Origin: CAWFGS01 sp963815535
GTDB lineage: Bacteria > Pseudomonadota > Alphaproteobacteria > Sphingomonadales > Sphingomonadaceae
DNA length: 64,000 bases
Direction of reading: 5' to 3'
Assembly: GCA_963815535.1 (NCBI GenBank)
Contig: CAWFGS010000007.1
Coordinates: forward strand, 47,887 to 111,886
A program made the translations under genes and the position numbers. Below, in pieces: positions 38,949 through 47,976 of the stretch (its first letter is position 1; the number at the start of each line of letters is the position of its first letter). The notes beneath the pieces were generated by a model. It had not been told where the DNA came from and did no database searches. It saw only the letters and a list, made by a program, of their open reading frames with translations.

Positions 38949-40057
38949 CAATCCCTTTCCTCGATCTGGGGGCCACTTACCGCGAGCTTAAGGCCGAGTT
39001 GGATGAAAAGGTTGCACAAACCCTTGCAAGCGGGTGGTACATACTCGGACCAGAAGTTTCGGAATTCGAAGAGGCGTTCGCCGGTTATTGCGAGGCCAAG
39101 CACTGCGTCGGGGTGGCAAATGGTCTGGATGCCTTGATCCTTGCCCTGCGTGCTATAGGTATCGGGTCCGGGGATGAGGTGATCGTTCCGTCGAACACGT
39201 ACATTGCTACCTGGCTCGCCGTATCCGCTGTTGGCGCAACACCCGTGCCTGTCGAGCCTGATCCGGCAACGCATAATATCGACGTGACCCGCATCGAGGC
39301 GGCCATCACCTCCAGAACAAAAGCACTGCTGCCGGTCCATCTATACGGGCAACCGGCGGATCTCGATCCGATTTTGCAACTGGCCAGGAAACACGGCGTG
39401 GCAGTGGTGGAGGATGCGGCGCAGGCCCATGGTGCACGCTATAAGGGCAAGCGGATCGGCGCGCATGGCGACATCGTGTGTTGGAGCTTTTACCCTGGGA
39501 AAAATCTCGGCGCATTCGGTGATGGCGGCGCAATAACCACCAATAACAGCGCCTTGGCTGAACGTGTCGACATGTTGCGCAATTATGGTAGCCAAAAGAA
39601 ATACGTACACGAAATCAAGGGCGGGAATTCGCGCCTTGATCCCATTCAAGCTGCCGTGCTGAGCGTGAAGCTCAAATATCTGGATGAATGGACCGTACGC
39701 CGGCGCGCGGTGGCTGCAACGTATCAGGCGCGTCTGCAAGACTGCGCGTTGCGACTGCCGCACGTGCCCGACTATGCCGAGCCGGTATGGCACCTGTATG
39801 TCATCGCCAGCCAGACGAGAAGTGCGCTACAAACCGAACTTAGTGAATCGGGGGTCGACACCCTCATACATTATCCCATCCCGCCACATATGCAGGGTGC
39901 CTTTTCCGAATTGGGTCTGAAACCTGCGAATTTGCAGATTGCTCAGCGATTGGCTGACGAAGTTCTCAGCCTTCCTATCGGTCCGCATATGCAGGCCGGA
40001 AACGTCGATGTGGTTTGTGATGCCGTGCTTGCATCCGGCTGCACATCGCCAGCCTGA
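38945..40057 (+). CDS. fdtB: DegT/DnrJ/EryC1/StrS aminotransferase (FdtB-like)
   Basis: A 370-aa PLP-dependent sugar aminotransferase. Visible are IPFLDLGATYRELKAELD, GVANGLDALILALRA, the VVEDAAQAHGARYKG segment, and the PLP-lysine region CWSFYPGKNLGAFGDGG (Lys in YPGKNLG). The neighbouring isomerase indicates a 3-keto sugar nucleotide substrate, giving dTDP-3-amino-3,6-dideoxyhexose. It is coupled to the upstream gene and followed by the flippase after 17 bp. The length is normal and the motif residues are intact. Confidence 0.9.
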   Translation: MTIPFLDLGATYRELKAELDEKVAQTLASGWYILGPEVSEFEEAFAGYCEAKHCVGVANGLDALILALRAIGIGSGDEVIVPSNTYIATWLAVSAVGATPVPVEPDPATHNIDVTRIEAAITSRTKALLPVHLYGQPADLDPILQLARKHGVAVVEDAAQAHGARYKGKRIGAHGDIVCWSFYPGKNLGAFGDGGAITTNNSALAERVDMLRNYGSQKKYVHEIKGGNSRLDPIQAAVLSVKLKYLDEWTVRRRAVAATYQARLQDCALRLPHVPDYAEPVWHLYVIASQTRSALQTELSESGVDTLIHYPIPPHMQGAFSELGLKPANLQIAQRLADEVLSLPIGPHMQAGNVDVVCDAVLASGCTSPA

Positions 40058-40074
40058 CCGCGTAATTGCAGACC

Positions 40075-41578
40075 ATGGCTAGCAATACGCGCGGTCTCGT
40101 CAAATCGATGACGCTCATCGGCAGCGCTCAGGCCGTCAGCATCGTGCTGACCATACTGCGCATAAAGGCGCTGGCCGTGCTGCTCGGCCCGGCGGGGATA
40201 GGGCTGCTCAGTGTGTTTCAGACCCTTCTTGATACGGTCAGGACGGCAGCCGGGCTGGGCCTCAATGTAAGCGGCGTTCGCCAGATCGCGAGAACGAAAA
40301 GCGATTTTGCGGCCCAGAAACAGGTCCGGAAGGTGCTGATTGCCGCCCACTGGATCCAGGGTGTGATCGCATTGGGGGCATTGTGGTTTCTGAAAACGCA
40401 TATTTCCCTGTGGCTGTTTGGCACATCCGATTACGCGGTGGAAGTCGTTATTATTGGTGCCGCCGTCCTGGTTGCTCTTATTGGCACGGCACTGCTCACC
40501 ATACTCCAGGGCCTTCGCCGGATCGGGGATTTCGGCAAGGTGACGGTCGCAGGCGCGCTGGCTGGAACGGTGTTTGGCGTGGCTGCCGTCTGGATCTGGG
40601 GAGAGGCTGGGCTTATCTGGTTCGTCACTATCCAGCCTGCGGCCATGCTGCTCGCTGTCTGGTATTATACCCGCCGCCTGCCTAAAATCTCCGATCGGGC
40701 TGTCAACGCAGCGAATTTCTGGAATGCCTGGAAGCCAATGGCATCGCTCGGCATCGCGTTCATGCTTGGCGGTCTCGCCAGTACGGCAACCTTGCTGTTT
40801 GCAAGGGGACTGGTGACGCAGGAGCTGGGGCTTGCCGCCGCCGGCCAGTTCGCTGCCGCCTGGGGCATCACCATGACTTATGTGGGATTTCTTCTTACAG
40901 CAATGAGGCGCGGACTATTTTCCGCGCCTGGCAGAAGTCGTCGACAATCCCGCAAGCGCAAACAGTCTGATGAACGATCAACTTCAGTTGGGACTTGCAC
41001 TCGGTGGATCGGTATTGCTGGCACTGATCGGGCTTGCACCGTGGGCGGTACGCCTGCTCTATTCATCGCAGTTCGAACCGGCCGTGGAGCTGCTGCAATG
41101 GCAGACGGTGGGTAACGTGTTCAAGCTGGCGAGCTGGCCACTGGCCTTCTCTCTGGTTGCCGCAGGCAGATCCAAGCTCTTTTTATTGACCGAAGTAAGT
41201 TTCAACATCATATTCATCGCTGCCGTTTGGCTGTTCCTGCCAAGTTTCGGATTGCTTGTAACGGCTATAGGTTTTGTGGTCGGTTATATCGTGTATTTTG
41301 CCCTGGTAACCATGCTGGTTCGCCATGTGCAGGAATTTCGCTGGGAACGAGCTTCTCTTATGCTGCTGGCGATGCATTCGGTATTGGCATTCTTGTTATT
41401 GCTGTTGGCCTATACCGCACCCATCCTGGCGGCGGTTGCATCCTTGGTTCTCGGCGTGACGACCGCAGCGTTCGGAGCACGTATTGTGCTCGCTAAAATT
41501 GGCAAGGAAGGCAGACTGGCCGGAGCGGCTTTCGGCCTGTATCTCAAACTCGGCTGGCCCATCAGGAGCGAAGTGTGA
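40075..41578 (+). CDS. wzx: Wzx-type polysaccharide flippase, one +1 frameshift
   Basis: A membrane protein of the MATE/Wzx-like superfamily which would move lipid-linked repeat units across the inner membrane. The N-terminal part (SNTRGLVKSMTLIGSAQAVS, VLLGPAGIGLLSVF) reads to about 40906; one extra G shifts the frame. Without it the sequence continues as SADYFPRLAEVVDNP. The reconstruction has 500 aa and about 12 hydrophobic segments. It lies in a tightly packed set after the fdt genes and its end overlaps the GT2 start (GTGA). Confidence 0.85.
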
Positions 41579-42591
41579 ACGACCATAGCCTAAACGAAGA
41601 TGCGCTGCCGCTGGTTTCGTTTCTCATCGTTACATACAATCAGGTGGCCTACGTCGATGCGGCGGTGGAAGGGGCGCAGGCGCAGGATTATTCCAACCTT
41701 GAGATAGTTATAACGGACGACGGTTCGACCGACGGCACATGGGAACGCCTTAACGCGCTTGCCGAGAAAAACCCAGCGCTGACCGTGAGGCAGACGCCCA
41801 AGAACATGGGCACCTTGGGTAATTTGTATCATGGTGTAGAATACACGTCAGGCGCGCTGCTTGTGCTTGCGGCAGGAGATGACGTTTCAAAGCCTAACCG
41901 CGTATCCCGCTTAGCGAAGGAATGGCAGGACACCGGGGCGGACGCCCTACAATCGGCCTACTCGGTGATCAACGATCATGATCAAAAAGTAACCGACTAC
42001 GGGATGCCAATTTCGGATCCGTCATTTCAAGATTGTTTTCAAGATCGACGCGTTAGTAGAATTGTAGGTGCGACTTCCGCTTATACCCGACGGGTTTTTC
42101 AGGAATTGGCTTGTCCGGAAGAACGAGTACTGGCCGAAGACATATTTTTTGGTTTATTTTTGAACATCTATGAACGTAAGATCGTAACTATACTTGAACC
42201 ACTTGTGTATTATCGTCAGCATTCGCAGTCGAGTACTAATACCGGCGGCGGAATGGTGACCGACGCAGCCGAAATTCGTCAGTTAGAGGGCCGCGCGCAG
42301 ATTGTAGCGGCATCCATGTCACTTTGTTTTACAGAAGCCCTAAATGCTGTTGATGAGCGGCGGTTCGCGTTTGGGCGGCGTCCTTCAACCGGAATTGACC
42401 GTAAGTTTCTAATGCAGAATGCCGCACATTACGCGTTCGCATCGAATTGGTTGCATTCTAAACTTGCCGCGCGCTGGAAAGCGTTCCTGCATGCTGGCGA
42501 TCGTGATAAACGCAGATGGGCATTGGCGCGACTTTTCGGCGTGAGGGGGATTGCGCTGGCCCGGCGATTGAAAGGGCGAGGCAGGTCATGA
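41575..42591 (+). CDS. Glycosyltransferase family 2
   Basis: A 338-aa GT-A fold transferase. The nucleotide-binding ITDDGSTDGTWE, PLVSFLIVTYNQ at the start, and a DXD-like AAGDDVSKP are seen. An acceptor-binding part follows (AEDIFFGLFLNIYERK). The donor sugar cannot be told; in context it may add rhamnose or a dTDP-amino sugar. GTG start at 41575, overlapping the flippase stop. No membrane anchor is evident. G+C falls towards the 3' half, leading into the AT-rich gene that follows. Confidence 0.85.
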   Translation: MNDHSLNEDALPLVSFLIVTYNQVAYVDAAVEGAQAQDYSNLEIVITDDGSTDGTWERLNALAEKNPALTVRQTPKNMGTLGNLYHGVEYTSGALLVLAAGDDVSKPNRVSRLAKEWQDTGADALQSAYSVINDHDQKVTDYGMPISDPSFQDCFQDRRVSRIVGATSAYTRRVFQELACPEERVLAEDIFFGLFLNIYERKIVTILEPLVYYRQHSQSSTNTGGGMVTDAAEIRQLEGRAQIVAASMSLCFTEALNAVDERRFAFGRRPSTGIDRKFLMQNAAHYAFASNWLHSKLAARWKAFLHAGDRDKRRWALARLFGVRGIALARRLKGRGRS

Positions 42592-42787
42592 GCTAACCGG
42601 CATGAACTGCACATCGTCCATGATTTGGGCGGGCGAAGTAGCTGCAAAATTGAGAACCAAATCCTATCGAGTGTAGCCGATCTAACGCGATCCTATTAGC
42701 CAATCGAGCTAGGCAATTGTAAAGAGACTTGACGGTTAGAGTCAAAGGACTTTGACTCCAGGCATGCTGTAAACACACTGAACATTA

Positions 42788-43936
42788 ATGGTGAGCACGT
42801 TGACGATATTTATTCTTGATGCTTCCACGGCTAGGACAGGGTCTTTAGTTTGTGCAATATCTATAGCTAAAGCTATTAACAATATAGAGGATGTTGTATT
42901 AGTTGTGCCGAACAACGCGCAATTAAATAACGAAGATCGTCAGCAATTTACTCGGATAGTTCATCTGCCCTTAGCGGTTCTTAATAAGTCTTTGAAATCA
43001 ATTTGTCTATATGGAATTCGACTACTAGTTTCCTCCTGGAAGTTGCGCGGTATTTTATATCGTTCGCAAAATAACATACTAATAGTAAACGATTTTTATC
43101 TCATGGAGGGCGCTGTTGTTCGCGCTTTTGGTTTCACTGGTCATATTTACACTTGGATACGCATTGATCCAAGTAGATATGGTTTCATTGGTAAGATATG
43201 GATGGCGTTTGCAAGGTGGTCCTCAACACGTATGGTAGTTGTTTCAAAGTTCATACGAAACATTGTGCGATACGAGGATGCTAATGTTTTGTATGATTCG
43301 GTTTCCGAAAAATTTCTGCAACTTAAGCAACCGTCATTGGTAGAAAATCTGCATTTTGTGTATATTGGAAACTATATAACGGGAAAGGGGCAGGACATAG
43401 CTTTATCAGCTTTTTCAAAACTGGTAATCAAATGGCCGGAGTCTTCACTAAGCTTTTATGGAGGAACAATGAATCTTTCAAAAAATCTTATCTATAAAAA
43501 TGATTTGAAGGAACAAGCAAGATCATTGGGAATTGAGAAAAGCGTGCTATTTAATGATTTTGCGACTGACCCCGCCAGTGCCTTATCAGGAAAGTTTGCG
43601 GCATTAAATTTATCTAATTCCGAGTCCTTTTCTATGACCGTTCTTGAAGCTGCTGCTGCTGGCTTACCGGTAATCTCAACACGATCGGGGGGGCCTCAAG
43701 AAATTATAAACGATGGGATCGAAGGGTTGTTAATCCCCATCGCTGATGTGTCAGCATGCGAAGCAGCGATGTCGCTCCTTTGTTCTAATCGTGAACTCGC
43801 GCGTAAAATGGGGCAAGCCGGTCGACTGCGAGTAAAGGAACATTTCTCCAATGAAGCCTTTCGAGGTAGGCTGATGAACCTGTTGGCATTAGATGAAGTT
43901 AGCTTAAAAAATACTAAATACAAAAAATTTAAATGA
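42788..43936 (+). CDS. Glycosyltransferase family 4, AT-rich
   Basis: A 382-aa GT-B glycosyltransferase. The C-terminal domain carries HFVYIGNYITGKGQDIALSA and the donor-binding ESFSMTVLEAAAAGLPVIST followed by GGPQEII. The gene is visibly much richer in A+T than its neighbours (codons such as ATA, TTA, AAT abound), indicating a separate, recent acquisition. It sits about 200 bp from the GT2 gene. The specificity is unknown. The ATG at 42788 gives the normal N-terminal beta strand (LTIFILDAST). Confidence 0.85.
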   Translation: MVSTLTIFILDASTARTGSLVCAISIAKAINNIEDVVLVVPNNAQLNNEDRQQFTRIVHLPLAVLNKSLKSICLYGIRLLVSSWKLRGILYRSQNNILIVNDFYLMEGAVVRAFGFTGHIYTWIRIDPSRYGFIGKIWMAFARWSSTRMVVVSKFIRNIVRYEDANVLYDSVSEKFLQLKQPSLVENLHFVYIGNYITGKGQDIALSAFSKLVIKWPESSLSFYGGTMNLSKNLIYKNDLKEQARSLGIEKSVLFNDFATDPASALSGKFAALNLSNSESFSMTVLEAAAAGLPVISTRSGGPQEIINDGIEGLLIPIADVSACEAAMSLLCSNRELARKMGQAGRLRVKEHFSNEAFRGRLMNLLALDEVSLKNTKYKKFK

Positions 43937-44010
43937 TGAACAGAATCGAGTTTCCTATATTTGTAAGTACACAACAATTCCCTGATCGAATGCATTATAA
44001 TTTTGTTTAA

Positions 44011-44370
44011 TCATTTTGACTTAGGAGTTTTTGGAACAAGTGGTTCTGAGGTTGTTGATAGGCATTTTTGTATTGTTGCTATACTTAATCCTACCGCCGC
44101 GCCACCGGTATCAACTGCCCAATCTATCAGCTCTCCGCTGCGGCCAGCGTCCATAGCGATCTGCAACAGTTCGGTCGCGGCGCCGAACAGCACCAGACCG
44201 GCGAACAGGAACCACGCAGACGCGCTGGCAAACGCCTTGCGCACCACGAAACCCAGCACGACGAAGCCTACGGCGTGGCTGTACGGGCCGGTCAGTTCGA
44301 TGGGCAGATCGGGCTTGACCGCCAGATAGATCATGGCCGCCAGCAGCGCGGCAAGCACCCATTTTATCAT
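44011..44370 (-). CDS. VanZ-like small membrane protein
   Basis: A 119-aa protein with three to four hydrophobic segments matching the VanZ-like family: MIKWVLAALLAAMIYLAVKP, the conserved PYSHAVGFVVLGFVVRKAF, and GAATELLQIAMDAGRSGELI followed by DWAVDTGGAAVG (the typical DxxxNxxG-like end). Function in polysaccharide loci is not known. It is the last gene of the minus-strand operon 47821-44011 and overlaps the upstream glycosyltransferase as ATGA. Confidence 0.8.
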   Translation of the reverse strand: MIKWVLAALLAAMIYLAVKPDLPIELTGPYSHAVGFVVLGFVVRKAFASASAWFLFAGLVLFGAATELLQIAMDAGRSGELIDWAVDTGGAAVGLSIATIQKCLSTTSEPLVPKTPKSK

Positions 44371-45490
44371 GGGAAGACGCCGGGCGAACCGTCGTGATCC
44401 GCAATAACGCCGCGATAGGCGGCGATGATACGCTCGACGGAAAATTTGCGCTCTGCTTTGCCGCGACTTGCTTCGCCCATGGCGCGCTGCTCGGCATGGC
44501 TCAGCGCGCAAAACCGTTCGATCGCCGCAGCCAGCGATGCGCCGTTGCGCGGCGCGCATAGATAGCCGTTCACCCCGTCATCAACGACCGCGCGGCAGCC
44601 GGGCACATCGGTCGCGATCAGGGGGCGGGCAAGCGCAGCCGCCTCGATCAAAGTGCGCGGCGCGCCTTCCCTGTATGATGGGAGGACCACGCAATGCGCT
44701 TCTGCGATGAAAGGGCGCACATCGTCTGCCTCGCCGGCGTAGGTGAGGATGCCTTCCTCTTCCCAGCGGCGTACATCCTCGCGCGGGATGGCGGTGCGGT
44801 TGGCCGTATCGAGCGCACCCAGAAGGGTGAAGGCAATATCGCCGCGGGGGTGGAGCATCCGCGCTGCTTCGACGAATTCTAGCACGCCCTTGTCGCGCAG
44901 CACACGGGCGATCATCAGCACCCGGACCGGGGCTTTGGATGCCGGGTAGGGGCGGCACGGAACCTGTCCAGATCTATTCCCGAACCCGGCAACAGACGCG
45001 CCCGATCCTGCGCCACCAATCCGCGCGCGATGAACAAAGCGCGATCATCCGCGTTCTGGAAGAACACGAGGGGCGCTTTGGCGAACGCTGTGCGATACAG
45101 ACGTTCCACCACGCGCCGCAACATGCCCGATGACAGGAACGCGGTGCCCAGCCCCGTCACATTGGGTATAAAGGGTATCCCCGTTAGCCGCGCGGCGATC
45201 GCGCCGTAAATGTTGTTTTTGATGGTGAAACCGAACACGATATCCGGCCGCGCTTGGGCGAACGCTGCGTGGAATTGCCGCAGCACGGCAAGCTCGCCAA
45301 GGGGGTTGAGCCCGCCCCTATTAATGCGCAGCGGCACATGATCGCAGCCGAGATCCGTAAGGGTTCGCGTTGCATCATCTATGGGAGCCAGGATGGTGAT
45401 CCTGTGCCCGTCAGCTAGCAGCGCCTGGATCAGTGGCAGCCGGAAATTCACGATGTTCCAGCTGGCATTTACAGTGAAGAGCAGGTGCAT
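44367..45490 (-). CDS. Glycosyltransferase family 4, one -1 frameshift
   Basis: The N-terminal half MHLLFTVNASWNIVNFRLPL to DLDRFRAAP and the C-terminal half VLMIARVLRDKGVLEFVEAA to the end are in different frames. Adding one C in a C run near 44951 joins them into a 374-aa GT-B protein. The donor-binding segment is REGAPRTLIEAAALARPLIA. The family includes PglA/Cap1E-like transferases that add N-acetylhexosamines or uronic acids; a UDP-aminosugar donor made by the adjacent genes is likely. It follows the dehydrogenase after 6 bp. Confidence 0.88.
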
Positions 45491-45496
45491 GGCAGG

Positions 45497-46807
45497 CTAC
45501 AGGCGAATGTCGGAGCCGGTCTTCGGCAGAATATTTTTTAGATCGTAGAGAAGGTGCCCCGCCGGATTGCCGAAGGCGCGGAAATCGGCTTCGTCCATCC
45601 GCCGATATTCGTCATGCGCCACCGCCAGGATGATCGCGTCATAGGTGCCAACTTCCGGCATGGCCAAAAGGTCCAGATCGTAATGGCTGTCTGGCCGCAG
45701 CCGCATCCGCCCAGCTGTCCGTCACATCCACCTGTACTCCGAAATCCCTTAGTTCGGAGATCACATCCACCACCCGTGTGTTGCGCAGGTCGGGGCAATT
45801 CTCCTTGAACGCCAGGCCCATCACCAGCACGCGCGCGCCGCTCACATGAATGCGTGCCTTCATCATCGCCTTTACCAGTTGATTGGCGACATAAATGCCC
45901 ATCCCATCATTGATCCGCCGCCCAGCCAGGATCACGTCGGGATGATAGCCCAGGCTCTGCGCCTTATGCGTAAGATAATAGGGATCGACGCCAATGCAGT
46001 GCCCACCGACCAGCCCAGGGCGGAAGGGGAGGAAGTTCCATTTGGACCCCGCCGCCTCCAGCACGGCCTCGGTATCGATATCCATTCGGTTGAAAATGAT
46101 CGCCAGTTCATTGACCAATGCGATGTTGAGATCGCGCTGCGTGTTCTCGATCACCTTGGCCGCTTCGGCAACCTTGATCGATGCCGCCTTGAACGTGCCG
46201 GCGGTGATGATTTCGCTGTAAAGCGCATCGACCTTGTCGGCGATGGCCGGCGTCGAGCCAGAGGTAACTTTCAGGATCGAGGGCAGCCGGTGCTGCTTGT
46301 CACCGGGATTGATGCGTTCCGGGCTGTAGCCGCAAAAGAAATCCTGGTTGTAAACGAGCCCTGAAAGTTCTCGAGCAGCGGGACGCATTCATCCTCGGTG
46401 GCGCCGGGGAACACCGTCGATTCGTAGATCACCGTATCGCCGCGTTTCAGCAGGTCGGCTATGGTGCGCGTGGCGCCCAGCAGCGGGGTAAGATTGGGCT
46501 GCTTATGATCATCGATCGGGGTGGGAACGGTAACGATGAAGATGGAACAGGCGGCCAGATCGTTGGCTCGGTGGTGAAGGAAAGATGCGCGGCGGCGGCG
46601 ATTTCCTCGGTTTCCGTTTCCAAGCGTGGTATCGCGGCCGGATTTAAGCTGTTCGATCCGATCCGCATTCGTATCGAGCCCGATGACGCGGCGGTGCTTG
46701 CCAAATTCCACCGCCAGCGGCAGACCGACATAGCCCAATCCGATGATGCCAATGGTTTCGGTTTGCAACTGGTTATCAGTGGTATGAACGGCGGACATCG
46801 TTGGCAC
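45497..46807 (-). CDS. UDP-sugar dehydrogenase (TviB/WbpO-like), several frameshifts
   Basis: A nucleotide-sugar 6-dehydrogenase that makes a UDP-uronic acid. Seen are TIGIIGLGYVGLPLAVEFGK, FIVTVPTPID, DTVIYESTVFPGATEDE, the catalytic GLVGGHCIGVDPYYL, and the C-terminal VMGLAFKENCPDLRNTRVVD. The frame changes at about 46625 (+1), 46573 (-1), 46363 (-1) and 45700 (+1). These cancel out and give 436 aa, the normal length for the TviB/WbpO class. It starts directly after the epimerase stop (GTG 46807 or ATG 46798). Confidence 0.88.
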
Positions 46808-47821
46808 TCACTTGTTGTAATAGTCGCGGAACCAGTCGACGAATTTTTGGATACCGTCGCGGAAATCGGTTTGCGGCTGATAGCCCGTGAGGCGCTTCAG
46901 CAGCGAGGCATCTGCCCAGGTAGCGGGCACATCGCCCATCTGCATGGGCATGAAATTGCGCTGCGCCTTCTTGCCTAGCGCTTCTTCAATGGCATCCACG
47001 AAATCGAGGAGGCGCACCTTGTCCGAATTGCCAATATTGACCACGCGGTAGGGGGCAACAGGCGACAGGCTGTCCCCATCTGGGATGGCGTCGCGATTGG
47101 CGGGGCGCACGGGCGGGGTGTCTATTAACAAGCGAATGGCGCGCACCAGATCGTCCACATAAGTGAAATCGCGGTACATATCGCCGTGATTGTAGATGTC
47201 GATCGGGCGGTCTTCCAAAATCGCATCGACGAATTTGTACAGTGCCAGATCGGGCCGCCCATAAGTGCCATAGACGGTGAAGAAGCGGAACATGGTGGTC
47301 GGCAGATTCCACAGATGGGCATAGCTGTGGGCCATGCTCTCATTCGCTTTCTTGGTGGCGGCATAGATGGTGAGCTGGGTATCGCATTTTTCGGTTTCAG
47401 AAAACGGCATGTCGTCATTCGCACCATAGACCGAACTGGTGGACGCCATCAGCAGATGATCAACGTCGAGTCGGCGGGCTGCCTCCATTACGTTCATCGT
47501 GCCAACCACATTGGACTCGATATAAGCGCGCGGGTTTTCCAGGCTGTAGCGGACGCCGGCCTGCGCGGCCAAATGCACGATGATATCGGGCACAAAGCCA
47601 TCGAATGCGGCGTCCAACGCGGCAGTGTCTTCCAGCTGCGCGATGGTACGGCCGAACGCCTCGTATTCATCGAGCAACGCATGGCGCGTTTCCTTAAGAC
47701 TGACATCGTAATAACTCGTCAGCCCATCAAACCCATGCACGGTGAACCCTTCATCGAGCAGCATCCGACATAGGTGAAACCCGATAAATCCAGCCGAACC
47801 GGTCACGAGGATTTTTTGCAT
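46808..47821 (-). CDS. UDP-sugar 4-epimerase (UDP-glucuronate/N-acetylhexosamine type)
   Basis: A 337-aa extended SDR: ILVTGSAGFIGFHLCRMLLD, the YXXXK pair in TIYAATKKANESMAH, and FRFFTVYGTYGRPDLALYKF. The pattern is that of CapI/LspL-type UDP-glucuronate 4-epimerases; a WbpP-like UDP-GlcNAc/GalNAc epimerase is the alternative. The ATG at 47821 is used; the open frame extends further upstream without similarity. It is the first gene of the minus-strand operon and together with the dehydrogenase would give a galacturonic-type precursor. Confidence 0.88.
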   Translation of the reverse strand: MQKILVTGSAGFIGFHLCRMLLDEGFTVHGFDGLTSYYDVSLKETRHALLDEYEAFGRTIAQLEDTAALDAAFDGFVPDIIVHLAAQAGVRYSLENPRAYIESNVVGTMNVMEAARRLDVDHLLMASTSSVYGANDDMPFSETEKCDTQLTIYAATKKANESMAHSYAHLWNLPTTMFRFFTVYGTYGRPDLALYKFVDAILEDRPIDIYNHGDMYRDFTYVDDLVRAIRLLIDTPPVRPANRDAIPDGDSLSPVAPYRVVNIGNSDKVRLLDFVDAIEEALGKKAQRNFMPMQMGDVPATWADASLLKRLTGYQPQTDFRDGIQKFVDWFRDYYNK

Positions 47822-47976
47822 AAGCGACGGGTCCGCTGTGAAGTTGTGACAGCACGGCAATAGCACCGGCTTGTTAGCAGCTGGTGTTTGGCCGTTCGCG
47901 CGCGTGATCTCAAGCTTAATGCGGGAAAGCGGTTTTTTTGTTTGCTTTGCTCCTGTCTTACTGGGATTGGGCCGCC
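47822..47976. promoter_or_regulatory. Divergent promoter region of the polysaccharide locus
   Basis: This 155-bp spacer separates the epimerase-led minus-strand operon from the ligase-led plus-strand operon and must contain the promoters for both. No specific operator was identified. Confidence 0.45.

Noticed and set aside
44367..44921. A separate short glycosyltransferase gene
   Set aside because: It is the C-terminal half of the GT-B protein starting at 45490. Both halves join after adding one base and give the normal length.
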